Source: Cytophagaceae bacterium
GTDB lineage: Bacteria > Bacteroidota > Bacteroidia > Cytophagales > Spirosomataceae
Direction: 5' to 3'
Assembly: GCA_016722655.1 (NCBI GenBank)
Contig: JADKIR010000004.1
Coordinates: 1,984,001-2,048,000 of the forward strand
Length of the DNA stretch: 64,000 bases
The notes beneath the pieces are model-generated. The model saw only the letters and a list, made by a program, of their open reading frames with translations, searched no databases and was not told the origin of the DNA. Of the stretch, positions 9,526 to 18,095 are shown piece by piece (position 1 is the stretch's first letter; each line of letters opens with the position of its first letter). The position numbers and the translations under genes are program-made.

Positions 9526-10773
9526 ATGAAAAACAACCTTCATCCCGAAAGCCTGATGATGTCTTATGGCTATAATCCTCATTTTTCTGAGGGAGCAATA
9601 AAGTGTCCGATTTTTCAAACTTCCACTTTCGTTTTCAAAAATGCCGAGGAAGGAAAAGCATATTTTGAACTTGCTTATGGACTCCGTGATAAGCAAGAAA
9701 CTGAAGAGCTGGGTCTGATTTATAGCCGTATCAATAATCCGGATCTTGAAATTTTGGAAAACCGACTGAGTCTTTGGGAAAGGGCCGAAGATTGTGCGGT
9801 ATTTGAAAGTGGCATGTCGGCAATAAGTACAGCTTTTTTAGAATTTCTTCGACCTGGTGATTTGCTTCTGGCAAGCGGTCCTCTTTATGGAGGAACAGAT
9901 CATTTTATTTATCATTTTTTGCCACAATGGGGTGTTAATGTGGTTGAGTTTACCCCGTATGATTCAGAAAGTGCAATTATTGATAAAGTAGCAAAAAGTG
10001 GTTTTTCTACCCGATTGGCAATGATTTATATTGAAACACCTGCAAATCCCACCAATACCCTTATCGATTTGGAAATGTGCCGTCGTGTGGCCGACTATTT
10101 TCAGAAAAAAAACAATATAAAAGTAACAGTTGCGGTAGATAATACCTACATGGGTCCCCTTTGGCAGAAACCTCTAAATTGGGGTGCTGATCTTTCAATT
10201 TATTCTGCAACAAAATACATTGGAGGTCATTCTGACGTCATTGCCGGTGCAATTTGCGGTAATAAGGAGACGATTGGTCGATTAAAAGTTCTCAGAACTT
10301 TTCTAGGAAACATGGCTGGACCATGGACAGGTTGGCTGCTTCTGCGTAGTCTCGAGACCCTCAAAGTCAGAATGGAACAACAGGCATCCAATTCCCTAAA
10401 AGTGGTCGATTTTCTGAAAAATCATCCCAAAATTGAAAATATATATAGTCTGGCCTTACTTGATGAAAGTGATGGCGAGCAATTTCAGATTTATAAAAAG
10501 CAATATTCTTCAGCCGGTGCAATGATAGCTTTTGATGTAAAAGGAGGAGAAAAAGAAGCATTTTTGTTTTTAAATAAACTTAAACTCATAAAACTTGCCG
10601 TAAGTTTAGGCTCCACGGAATCTCTGGCTGAGCATCCGGATACCATGACCCATGCCGGAGTAGAGGAGGCTCATAAAATTAGAATGAATATTACACCTAA
10701 GCTGATACGCTTGTCTATCGGTGTAGAGAATTTCGAAGATTTGATTTGGGATATTTCGCAGGCACTGGAATAG
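9526..10773 (+). CDS. Cystathionine gamma-synthase family PLP enzyme
   Basis: A 415-residue fold-type I PLP protein of the Cys/Met metabolism family. The signature YSATKYIGGHSDVIAG holds the PLP-binding lysine. Also seen are YSRINNPDLEILENRL near the N-terminus and ESGMSAISTAF. It probably catalyses gamma-replacement or gamma-elimination on cystathionine, O-acetylhomoserine or methionine. Sequence alone does not separate synthase from methionine gamma-lyase. An insertion around residues 45-60 (LAYGLRDKQETEELGLIYSR) is longer than in classical MetB and fits the subgroup annotated simply as cystathionine gamma-synthase family protein. It lies 66 bp before the dioxygenase-like gene and may be co-transcribed with it. 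Confidence 0.9.
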   Translation: MKNNLHPESLMMSYGYNPHFSEGAIKCPIFQTSTFVFKNAEEGKAYFELAYGLRDKQETEELGLIYSRINNPDLEILENRLSLWERAEDCAVFESGMSAISTAFLEFLRPGDLLLASGPLYGGTDHFIYHFLPQWGVNVVEFTPYDSESAIIDKVAKSGFSTRLAMIYIETPANPTNTLIDLEMCRRVADYFQKKNNIKVTVAVDNTYMGPLWQKPLNWGADLSIYSATKYIGGHSDVIAGAICGNKETIGRLKVLRTFLGNMAGPWTGWLLLRSLETLKVRMEQQASNSLKVVDFLKNHPKIENIYSLALLDESDGEQFQIYKKQYSSAGAMIAFDVKGGEKEAFLFLNKLKLIKLAVSLGSTESLAEHPDTMTHAGVEEAHKIRMNITPKLIRLSIGVENFEDLIWDISQALE

Positions 10774-10839
10774 AAATATTTTGAAATTTAATTTTGATGA
10801 GATAATTTTTCTAAATTTATTCAAATTTCAGCCTTAAAA

Positions 10840-11640
10840 ATGTTATTGAATCAATATTACAAGCTTAGCCCTGGGCAGATTGAGTTTTACCAGAAAAATC
10901 GTTTCATTAAACTTAAGAATGTTTTTGATGCAGAAACGCTGGCTTTTTATGGTGAAAAAATCTCTCAAAAAGTGCAGGAACTCAATACCAATAAAGATCC
11001 TTTGGATCAGCGGGATACTTATGGGAAAGCATTTTTGCAGATTTTTAATCTTTGGAGAGAGGATCCCGAAATCAAAGATTTTGTTTTTTCAAAAAGACTT
11101 GGGAGGATCGCCTCAGAATTAATGCAGGCCAATGGAGCCCGTATTTATCACGATCAGGCACTGTTTAAAGAGGGTAGGGGTGGCATTACGCCCTGGCATG
11201 CCGACCAGTATTATTGGCCACTGGCAACCGACAAAACCGTCACAGCCTGGATTCCGCTACAGGCAATTCCCCTTGAGATGGGGCCACTGGAGTTTAGTGC
11301 AGGTAGCCACGTGATAGTAGAAGGACGTGATCTTGCGATAAGTGATGACTCTGAAACAAAAATTGCTGAAAGACTCCGTGTGACAGATTTCGAACACGTG
11401 ATTGAGCCATTTGATTTGGGGGAAGTAAGCTTTCACTCTGGTTGGGTTTTTCATAGAGCCGGAGCCAATAGAACAGACCAAATGCGGAAAGTGATGACCA
11501 TCATTTATATGGATAGTGAAATGATTCTCAAAAAACCTGAAAACGAAAATCAGCAGAAAGATTGGGAGGTTTGGTGCCCAGGAGCAAAAATCGGGGAGGT
11601 CATCCATACAGAAATCAATCCGATGGTTTACAGTATTTAA
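10840..11640 (+). CDS. Phytanoyl-CoA dioxygenase family protein
   Basis: A 266-residue Fe(II)/2-oxoglutarate oxygenase fold. WHADQYYWPLA supplies the His and Asp of the facial triad (about residues 124-126), and GWVFHRAGANRTDQMRKVM supplies the distal His and the Arg that binds 2-oxoglutarate. PLEMGPLEFSAGSH is also typical of the PhyH family. The family hydroxylates varied small molecules, and the substrate here cannot be inferred. No signal peptide is present. Spacing of 66 bp after the PLP enzyme allows a two-gene transcript. Confidence 0.9.
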   Translation: MLLNQYYKLSPGQIEFYQKNRFIKLKNVFDAETLAFYGEKISQKVQELNTNKDPLDQRDTYGKAFLQIFNLWREDPEIKDFVFSKRLGRIASELMQANGARIYHDQALFKEGRGGITPWHADQYYWPLATDKTVTAWIPLQAIPLEMGPLEFSAGSHVIVEGRDLAISDDSETKIAERLRVTDFEHVIEPFDLGEVSFHSGWVFHRAGANRTDQMRKVMTIIYMDSEMILKKPENENQQKDWEVWCPGAKIGEVIHTEINPMVYSI

Positions 11641-11742
11641 ACTACCCATTTTAGATATATTTGTTAAAAATTACTCCAAAAACTAACCTATGGAATCGTC
11701 AGCTCAGGAAATAAACAAACTGTTATCCCTAGATTTCTAAAC

Positions 11743-11772
11743 AAAAAAAAGAGACGCTTTTTGCATCTCTTT
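11743..11772 (-). terminator. Terminator of the papain-like protease gene
   Basis: Read on the minus strand, AAAGAGATGC and GCGTCTCTTT form a hairpin with one G-U pair and a 5-nt A loop, followed by a run of Ts. It lies just downstream of the stop at 11781. Confidence 0.75.
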
Positions 11773-11780
11773 CCATTTAT

Positions 11781-13055
11781 CTATCTTTTTCTTTTTGAGG
11801 TTTCTTCGTCTTCGGTATCTTCTTCCTCTTCTTCAGTTTCTTCTTCCTCGAATTCCTCTTCTTCATCTTCCTCTTCTTCCGTTTCTTCTTCTTCGGATTC
11901 TTCTTCTTCTTCGGATTCCTCTTCTTCTTCAGATTCCTCTTCTTCTTCCTCAGTTTCTTCCTCGCCTTCCAGATCACGGTTTACGGTATAATCGTAACCG
12001 TCTTCATCGCCATATTCAGTTGAGAGTTCATCAAGGCCTTCAATGAATCCTTCCTCGTCTTCTGTATAAAGATAGAATTCGTTGAGCTGCACAAATACCC
12101 CATTTTCATCCTCACCTTCTTCATAATCAAAGAAAAAATCTTCTTCGTTTTCGACATATTCCAGCACTAATGCCTCCAAATCAGCAATGAAATCCTCGGA
12201 GTTTTCAGTGTAAACATAGAAATCAGTAAATACCAAATACTCATCGTCATAGAAATATGAATCCTCATCTTCAACCTCAATGTCGGAACTGTAATCCAAA
12301 TTTTCAATTGATTTAATGATCCAACTATCGTTAGAATTGAATTCCCTGGTCATTACATAATCGTATGGAATATAGCAGTAACCACCATCGCCCCACTTGT
12401 CACCCCAGGAATTTCTAACAATAAACACCTTATCTATGTCAGAATATCCCACACATAGCATTGCATGCCAACCATGAGTTTCACGAACATTATCAGAGGC
12501 CTTTGGCATAGGTACCCGGCCTTTGTTTTTGTTGGCGTCATCAAATGATTTGAAAGTGTTGATAGCAAAAGTAATGGGATAGCCCTCCGCAAGAGTCTCC
12601 CTCCAAAGGTCCAGATCGGTATCAATAAATTCCTTTTCGACCACCTTAAATTGAGAACCCTGGTCATATGCCTCACCAGCTGGCTCTTCGTTGATAGAGT
12701 CATACACATTGGGCCAAAGGGGTTCTTTACAAGCTCCATATTCTATCAGGCCATCAATCGCGGTCTGGATATACGAGCCTCCGTCTTTATCATGCATATC
12801 GTCGAGATAGCGGGCATTATAATAAATATATAAACGGCTTACATCTTCTGAGTTGCCAAGTTCTCTTTTGGCCATATATTCATAAGCTCCTGCTAAAGCA
12901 TTGGCTACGCAGCTATTGCCTACTTGTAGTTCAATAGAGGTCAGGAATTTTCTAAGATCAATTTTCTGAGGAAGATTTGTTTTGTTTTGAAGAGTTTTTT
13001 TAGGAGCATCTCCCGGTCCTTTTCCGGCCAGATACCCACCATAACGGTTTTCCAT
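11781..13055 (-). CDS. C1 (papain-like) peptidase with acidic Glu-rich tail
   Basis: A 424-residue protein. Residues about 30-245 are a papain-like domain: VGNSCVANALAGAYEY contains the catalytic Cys, THGWHAMLCVGYS the His, and FIVRNSWGDKWGDGGY the Asn. There is no signal peptide, so it appears cytoplasmic or non-classically exported. Residues about 255-365 hold two related acidic units (DFYVYTENSEDFIADLEAL and EFYLYTEDEEGFIEGLDEL). The last roughly 60 residues are almost pure Glu/Ser/Thr/Asp and end in KRKR. The acidic tail produces misleading Ser-rich and Leu-rich frames on the other strand. The substrate is unknown. The gene has its own terminator and is flanked by unrelated genes. Confidence 0.88.
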   Translation of the reverse strand: MENRYGGYLAGKGPGDAPKKTLQNKTNLPQKIDLRKFLTSIELQVGNSCVANALAGAYEYMAKRELGNSEDVSRLYIYYNARYLDDMHDKDGGSYIQTAIDGLIEYGACKEPLWPNVYDSINEEPAGEAYDQGSQFKVVEKEFIDTDLDLWRETLAEGYPITFAINTFKSFDDANKNKGRVPMPKASDNVRETHGWHAMLCVGYSDIDKVFIVRNSWGDKWGDGGYCYIPYDYVMTREFNSNDSWIIKSIENLDYSSDIEVEDEDSYFYDDEYLVFTDFYVYTENSEDFIADLEALVLEYVENEEDFFFDYEEGEDENGVFVQLNEFYLYTEDEEGFIEGLDELSTEYGDEDGYDYTVNRDLEGEEETEEEEEESEEEEESEEEEESEEEETEEEEDEEEEFEEEETEEEEEDTEDEETSKRKR

Positions 13056-13203
13056 AGCTTTTTAAAAAATCTGATATTTAAATGGTTAGTTCAATAAATC
13101 CCCGTAGATTTTATTCTCTGGAAATTCTGCCGCAATTATAATAATTTTAAAAAATATTGGTGAAATAATGAGAAACTATTTTTTTATCAGATTTTTTTAA
13201 AAA

Positions 13204-13232
13204 AATATCCTACCGGAGCCCGGCAGGATATT
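13204..13232 (-). terminator. Terminator of the sigma/barrel operon
   Basis: On the minus strand, AATATCCTGCCGG and CCGGTAGGATATT pair around a 3-nt loop with one mismatch, followed by a T-run. It lies 26 bp after the barrel gene stop at 13258. Confidence 0.85.
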
Positions 13233-13257
13233 CGGATTTTTATTTGTCTGAAACTTT

Positions 13258-14718
13258 TTATTTCTTAAACTGATATCTCAAACCATAATTGACACCAAAG
13301 CTTCGTGGTCTGAAGTTTAGATTTGTACTTTCGCCTACTCCTGAAAACAAAGCATGCTGGTACATGCCACCGAGTGTCAATGCCCAATTATTCATTACCT
13401 GATAGTTTAGGCGAGCTCCACCCAGAGCACTTAGATTATAAAATTTGTAATTAGAATTAGAGGCATTAAGTCGCTGTGAGCCTGTAGCGTCACTTTCAAA
13501 TCTGCTTTTCAGAAATAAATCGTTGCTTACTCCTCCCAATGCCTCCGCTTTTAGATTTTTGATGAGTGGAATTGAATAATTTAAAACCACCGGAACTGCG
13601 AGGTAATTGTAATATTGCCGGCTGGTTTCCGATAGCGACAATACTGTCTGATAGTCAGCATTGTTGGCCGAAAGATAATTTGCCTGAAAGTAAGAGCTCA
13701 CTTCTCCATTTTTAGGATTTATTGCAAAAACATTGGAGTTCATAGATGTATTGGCCAGCATATATCTTAAACCACTTTCAATTCCCAAGTTTTTTGAGAA
13801 AGATTTTCCAATATTAAGCCCAAAATTTAAGGATTGACCATTCTTAAAACTATTTTCCGGCATTACGTTGTTTTGACTATACTTACCAGTATTTCCGGTT
13901 CCAGAAGGTAAAAAAGAAGTTTGTACATTTCCATCTTTGATAGACTGATATGCCTCATCGTTTTTAGCACTGGAAAGTGCCTCGCCTGTGAAACCGGAAT
14001 AAGAATAATTTGGGTTAAAAGGTGCCGCTCCGGAGTTGAGCCCAAGCCACATTTTCCCGGTTTTATCTGTTTTATTTGCTATAGTTTCTTCTTCAGGCAT
14101 TTCATAAGCCAATAAGTTTCTTTTTGTGACAAACCTGTTGGCATAGATCCTGGCCTTTTTTGAATCCAGTTTGTTGACAGCTATGTTGTAATTTTCAGGA
14201 CCCTCATTCGAAATTTCCACGGGCAATTGCGTTGAAACCATTGCAACACTTTCAGTTGATTTTCCGGCAAAAATTTCAGGCTCATTATTTTTTAAAACTT
14301 CATTTTTTAAAATATTTGTAACAATTGACTTTTTATTTTGTAAAATTCCATTTCCGGCCATTGCCAGATTAGTATTATTTGTTGCCCCCGCAGTTTGTTG
14401 ATTTTTAGTAGATTTTGGCACTTCTCCAGCATTTTTCAATGCAGGTTGTTTTGCCGAACCTTTATCATCTTGCACCGTCAAAACAGCATTTCCCTGTTTG
14501 TTTTCAGGCAATCTGGTATAAAATATATATCCAAGTGTGAGCACCAAAGCAGCAGCTATGCCCGAAACCAGCCGGGGGTTAATCCACCACAATATAAGCC
14601 CTCTTTTCTTCGATTTTTTATCGAGTTGGGCTTCGATATTCTCCCAGGTATTTTCCGGCGGGGGCACCGAATAGTTACCTAGAGCATCGCTCCATTGTTT
14701 TTCAAAATCCTCTTTCAT
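13258..14718 (-). CDS. Putative anti-sigma-like/outer-membrane beta-barrel protein
   Basis: From the ATG at 14716-14718 this is 486 residues. An ORF from 14760 adds 14 residues, but the inner start has GGAG eight bases upstream (gccGGAGtgaat) and opens the conserved MKEDFEKQWSDAL. Residues 1-40 are a charged cytoplasmic segment ending PPPENTWENIEAQL, followed by one transmembrane helix (about 45-62, SGIAAALVLTLGYIF). A low-complexity Asn/Lys linker follows, and the last roughly 270 residues form alternating beta strands ending in YGLRYQFKK, as in PorT/OmpW-like barrels. The start overlaps the sigma-factor gene by 17 bp, so the two are probably translationally coupled. An anti-sigma role for the N-terminus is inference from position and topology. 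Confidence 0.75.
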   Translation of the reverse strand: MKEDFEKQWSDALGNYSVPPPENTWENIEAQLDKKSKKRGLILWWINPRLVSGIAAALVLTLGYIFYTRLPENKQGNAVLTVQDDKGSAKQPALKNAGEVPKSTKNQQTAGATNNTNLAMAGNGILQNKKSIVTNILKNEVLKNNEPEIFAGKSTESVAMVSTQLPVEISNEGPENYNIAVNKLDSKKARIYANRFVTKRNLLAYEMPEEETIANKTDKTGKMWLGLNSGAAPFNPNYSYSGFTGEALSSAKNDEAYQSIKDGNVQTSFLPSGTGNTGKYSQNNVMPENSFKNGQSLNFGLNIGKSFSKNLGIESGLRYMLANTSMNSNVFAINPKNGEVSSYFQANYLSANNADYQTVLSLSETSRQYYNYLAVPVVLNYSIPLIKNLKAEALGGVSNDLFLKSRFESDATGSQRLNASNSNYKFYNLSALGGARLNYQVMNNWALTLGGMYQHALFSGVGESTNLNFRPRSFGVNYGLRYQFKK

Positions 14719-15277
14719 ATTCACTCCGGCTTTTGGCCAGTCTGTTATTCTCTTTTTCAATTTTTTCGCTCAAGAGGGTTTTGGCCCGGGCATATTGAGA
14801 CTTAGATGTACCCTCATTTATATCCAGCATTTCTGCTATTTCCTGATGCTTGTAGCCTTCAATGGCATATAGGTTAAAAATCATTCTTGACCCCTCAGGC
14901 AGCTCATTGACCATGCCCAGAAGTGTTTCCATTTTCATGTTTTCCAGCCCCAAATTCTGTTGATTTCGATCTTCCAGATCATACTGACCGGCTATATCTA
15001 CCCATTTCATCTGAGCATTTTTTTGCAGCACTTTGAGTGCGGTATTCACCACTATTTTTCGCATCCAGGCTTCCAGAGGGCAATCAAACCTGAATGTGTC
15101 AATCTTCCTGAAAATCTTCACAAATGCATCCTGCAGCACATCCTGAGCTTCTTCCCTGTCTTTCATATATCGCATAGCCACGCCAAACAGCTTCCCCGAA
15201 AACTGCTCGTACAGTTTTCTCTGAGCAACCCGATCCTGACGGATACAGGCTTCTACTATTTGCTGGTCGTTTGACAT
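14702..15277 (-). CDS. ECF-type RNA polymerase sigma factor
   Basis: A 191-residue sigma-70 family protein. Region 2 is seen in LYEQFSGKLFGVAMRYMKDREEAQDVLQDAFVK-type sequence (residues about 22-60), including the DVLQDAF core-binding motif. Region 4 is in LPEGSRMIFNLYAIEGYKHQEIAEML (about 128-155), a helix-turn-helix that should read the -35 element. Regions 1 and 3 are absent, as in ECF sigmas. The downstream gene, which overlaps by 17 bp, encodes a protein with a cytoplasmic N-terminus and one membrane helix, so the pair could be a sigma/anti-sigma signalling unit. A CCGGA/TCCGG inverted repeat (15294-15310) just upstream of the start may be an operator. Confidence 0.92.
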   Translation of the reverse strand: MSNDQQIVEACIRQDRVAQRKLYEQFSGKLFGVAMRYMKDREEAQDVLQDAFVKIFRKIDTFRFDCPLEAWMRKIVVNTALKVLQKNAQMKWVDIAGQYDLEDRNQQNLGLENMKMETLLGMVNELPEGSRMIFNLYAIEGYKHQEIAEMLDINEGTSKSQYARAKTLLSEKIEKENNRLAKSRSEYERGF

Positions 15278-15426
15278 ATTTAAAAAAGGCCGACCGGAAT
15301 GTTAATCCGGAATTTAAGGGTATTATTATGACTCAAAAAACGAAAAAATAGTTGGAATGCCGAATGTTTTTTGCGAATATTTATTACCGACAGTTTTAGT
15401 TTACTATTAAAACTTTATAAAACAAA

Positions 15427-15450
15427 AAAGCTGCCCAAATGAGCAGCTTT
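15427..15450 (-). terminator. Terminator of the DUF2911 gene
   Basis: AAAGCTGC (15427-15434) and GCAGCTTT (15443-15450) pair around an 8-nt loop. On the minus strand the hairpin is followed by TTTTTTG. It is 24 bp past the stop at 15474. Confidence 0.85.
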
Positions 15451-15473
15451 CATTGATTATTTTTAGAAAATCA

Positions 15474-15968
15474 TTATTTCAACGGAATATGAATCATGGT
15501 ATTATCCCATCCAATAGTGATTTGCTTATCTTCGGCAGTGATGGTTAATTTTTCCCAAACACTATCTGTAGGCATTGATTTTACGCTTACTTCAACAACA
15601 TTTTTGTCTTTGATTTTATCATATTCATAAGAGCCCCATTGTTTTAGCTGAGAATTAAGAATTACCGTCCATTCTGTGGCATTAGGAATCGTAAACAGGG
15701 TATAAGTTCCGGCTTTTACACTTTTTCCGGCAAATGATACATCGTTTTTGAAAGTTACTTCGGTTGCTGCATTAGCTCCTGTACGCCAAACCTGACCATA
15801 AGGAACCAATTTGCCAAAAATCTCACGATCACGTTTTGAAGGTTGACCATAAGTAACTTTTACATTGGAACTTTCAGTGGTAACTGCAGGGCTTTGAGGA
15901 GCTTTTTGAGCCAAAGCCACACTACCTAATATTACAGCGAATAAAAATAAGAATAAGGTTTTTTTCAT
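15474..15968 (-). CDS. DUF2911 domain secreted protein
   Basis: A 164-residue protein with a signal peptide (residues 1-20, ending VALAQ). The body contains KVTYGQPSKRDREIFGKLV, YGQVWRTGANAATEVTF and KAGTYTLFTIP, which are hallmarks of DUF2911. The family is common in Bacteroidota and is predicted to be a periplasmic beta-sandwich of unknown function. It is monocistronic, with its own terminator. Nothing nearby indicates a role. Confidence 0.92.
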   Translation of the reverse strand: MKKTLFLFLFAVILGSVALAQKAPQSPAVTTESSNVKVTYGQPSKRDREIFGKLVPYGQVWRTGANAATEVTFKNDVSFAGKSVKAGTYTLFTIPNATEWTVILNSQLKQWGSYEYDKIKDKNVVEVSVKSMPTDSVWEKLTITAEDKQITIGWDNTMIHIPLK

Positions 15969-16028
15969 TTTTTATTAATAGTTATGAATTGAAAAATATA
16001 ACATTTATTGCAATAACGATTAAGTGGG

Positions 16029-16763
16029 TCATTTAGTTTTTTCCATCAATTTTTTTGCCATTTCTTCAGGATTAGTAGGATGTGGGTTAATCTCATCAGA
16101 CTCTATAAGACCATCTCTTAGCCTAACTACCCGATGGGCGTATTTGGCAATGTCTTCTTCGTGAGTAACCATTATAATAGTGTTTCCTTTGGCATGAATT
16201 TCACTAAATAACTGCATGATTTCATAGGAAGTTCTGGTGTCGAGGTTACCAGTGGGCTCATCGGCCAATAATATAGATGGATTATTTACCAGTGCCCTGG
16301 CTACAGCAACACGTTGCCTTTGCCCCCCAGAGAGTTCATTCGGTTTATGCATTGATCTTTCGCCAAGTCCTACGCTAGCCAATACATTCTGGGCAATCTC
16401 GGTGCGATCGGCTTTGTTGTACCCTGCATAAATAAGCGGTAGGGCCACATTTTCGAGTGATGACTGCCGGGGTAATAAGTTGAAAGTCTGAAACACGAAA
16501 CCAATCTCTTTGTTTCTGACCTCAGCCAGCTCGTTTTCCGACATGTGACTTACATCTTTTCCATTGAGCACATAAGAACCACCTGTAGGGCTATCCAAAC
16601 AACCGATGATGTTCATCAATGTGGATTTTCCTGAGCCTGAAGGACCCATAAAAGCCACATATTCACCTTTTTCGATGGTGATTGAAACTGTCTTGAGGGC
16701 ATCAATTATTTCGGTACCCATGATGTACCTTTTGGCGATATTTTCAGTTTTGATTATGACCAT
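16029..16763 (-). CDS. ABC transporter ATP-binding protein (MacB/LolD type)
   Basis: This ATPase has Walker A GPSGSGKSTLMN, the Q-loop FVFQTFNLLPRQSS, signature LSGGQRQRVAVARAL, Walker B SILLADEPTGNLD, and the H-loop IMVTHEEDIA. GNLDT and the overall length (about 244 residues) place it in the lipoprotein-release/MacB efflux family. The ATG at 16761-16763 (MVIIKTENIAKRY) is preferred because it begins the conserved domain; an ATG 18 bp upstream (16781) is also possible. No permease gene lies next to it, so its membrane partner must be encoded elsewhere. Confidence 0.92.
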   Translation of the reverse strand: MVIIKTENIAKRYIMGTEIIDALKTVSITIEKGEYVAFMGPSGSGKSTLMNIIGCLDSPTGGSYVLNGKDVSHMSENELAEVRNKEIGFVFQTFNLLPRQSSLENVALPLIYAGYNKADRTEIAQNVLASVGLGERSMHKPNELSGGQRQRVAVARALVNNPSILLADEPTGNLDTRTSYEIMQLFSEIHAKGNTIIMVTHEEDIAKYAHRVVRLRDGLIESDEINPHPTNPEEMAKKLMEKTK

Positions 16764-16870
16764 TTCTATTTTATTGTCCAAAACAAAAGTAATGGATTAA
16801 GTTTTAAGGAAGATAAAATTTCTATCAACGAAATATTTGGCGGATGGGTGGTAGGAATTTGGAGGCTTAG

Positions 16871-17224
16871 TTAATCATAAGGTCTGATTCTGATTTTATT
16901 TGGGGTTATAGTTGTAAACGAATCTTGTAAAAGATTAAATTTTGATTTTATAATTTCCAGTAATATCTGCTTTATTTTTTGGGTTTCTGAAAAATGATAC
17001 CTAAATAAGATTACACTAATGTCTTTTTGATTATGCGAGAACACCAATTCTCCGAAATCTTTGTCTTCAGTAAGAATAATTTTGGATGGATTTTTGGAGA
17101 TCGAAATGATTTCCTCATCGGTAACTCCTCTATGATTTTCATAAACTGAAATCGCCGGGATGCCATTGTCTCTAAGGAATTTTATAATATTCCGGTCAAT
17201 ATTTTCATCTGCCAGAACCATCAT
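16871..17224 (-). CDS. DUF5615 PIN-like toxin
   Basis: A 117-residue protein starting MMVLADENIDRNIIKFLRDNG, with further acidic residues in VTDEEIISIS and ILTEDKDFGELVF. These match the Asp/Glu pattern of the compact PIN-like DUF5615 (Mut7-C related) family, predicted to be ribonucleases. Its ATG overlaps the stop of the upstream DUF433 gene by 4 bp (ATGA), the usual order for a DUF433/DUF5615 toxin-antitoxin pair. The reading frame is intact, unlike the two RelE toxins later in the window. Toxic activity is inferred from family pairing. Confidence 0.85.
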   Translation of the reverse strand: MMVLADENIDRNIIKFLRDNGIPAISVYENHRGVTDEEIISISKNPSKIILTEDKDFGELVFSHNQKDISVILFRYHFSETQKIKQILLEIIKSKFNLLQDSFTTITPNKIRIRPYD

Positions 17225-17445
17225 GCAAGTACTTCCTCATTGGCCAAAATATCAGCAGCATATTCAAAACATGCCTCAATTTCCTCATTCTTTAAATTGG
17301 GATACATTTCCAAAATGTCTTCTTTTTTTGCTCCTTGTGACATTTTTCTAAGAATGAGCTCAACAGCTATTCTGCTCCCCTTAACAATTGGTTTACCAAG
17401 TAAAATCTGATGATTTATTTCTATGAAATTTTGGTAATTTTTCAT
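17221..17445 (-). CDS. DUF433 antitoxin
   Basis: A 74-residue protein with the DUF433 core NHQILLGKPIVKGSRIAVEL and a predicted helix-turn-helix (ELILRKMSQGAKKEDILEMY). It is first in the two-gene unit and should both neutralise the downstream PIN-like toxin and repress the operon. The stop codon overlaps the toxin start by 4 bp, indicating coupled translation. Confidence 0.88.
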   Translation of the reverse strand: MKNYQNFIEINHQILLGKPIVKGSRIAVELILRKMSQGAKKEDILEMYPNLKNEEIEACFEYAADILANEEVLA

Positions 17446-17490
17446 TTTTATAAAAAAAGTTTTTTCAAATATACAAATTTAACCGCCTTT

Positions 17491-17991
17491 TCAAATCTCA
17501 TAATAATTCAGCAATTCCTTTTTTTCTCCAAACCAGATTTTGTTTTGGAAAATAAAACCCAGTTTTTTTAATAATGCATTAGATGCTTGATTTTCAGGGT
17601 TTACAATTGCGGATATTTTTTCTAATTGAAGATCATTTTTGCCAAAATTCAAAGTAGCTGCCGCAATTTCTGACCCAAAACCCCGACTGATATAGTCCGG
17701 CAAAAATGCAAATCCCAAATCAGGAGCAGGCAGTTCTTCCCGGTTTACAAAACCACACATTCCTATCTTTTGATTTGATGCTTTTTCTTCAACCAGATAA
17801 AAACCATAACCGAGCGTCTCATAGTTTTTCAAAATTCCTTTTTGCAAATATTCTTCGGCATCTTCCAACGTTTTTACGTTCCTGTCTCCAATAAATTTGA
17901 GCCAAAGTGGGGTGTTGAGAAGTTCCACCATAAAAGGAGCGTCTTCTAAAGTAAATCTTCTGAGCTTGAGCCTTTCGGTCGTTAAAATGTG
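17491..17991 (-). CDS. GNAT family N-acetyltransferase (RimJ/RimL-like)
   Basis: From the ATG at 17989-17991 the product is 166 residues, starting MHILTTERLKLRRFTLEDAP, the classical RimJ/RimL-type N-terminus. A longer frame from 18045 adds 18 non-conserved residues and is less likely. IGMCGFVNREELPAPDLGFAF and YISRGFGSEIAAATLNFG carry the acetyl-CoA binding region, and NQASNALLKKLGF is the conserved C-terminal motif. The acceptor substrate cannot be inferred. The gene diverges from ypdA. Confidence 0.9.
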   Translation of the reverse strand, partial: HILTTERLKLRRFTLEDAPFMVELLNTPLWLKFIGDRNVKTLEDAEEYLQKGILKNYETLGYGFYLVEEKASNQKIGMCGFVNREELPAPDLGFAFLPDYISRGFGSEIAAATLNFGKNDLQLEKISAIVNPENQASNALLKKLGFIFQNKIWFGEKKELLNYYEI

Positions 17992-18095
17992 CATTTTTAA
18001 TATTTTCTTGAACAAAACATTTTGAAATATAGACCATTTTTTCAAAAAAATTAACCCAAAACATCAATTAAAGTATGATTTCGTAAGTTTGTTGT

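Noticed and set aside
11761..12046. Ser-rich, Leu-rich and Lys-rich reading frames opposite or over the protease tail
   Set aside because: They are translations of GAA/GAG-repeat DNA in other frames. The minus-strand protease with its catalytic residues explains the region.
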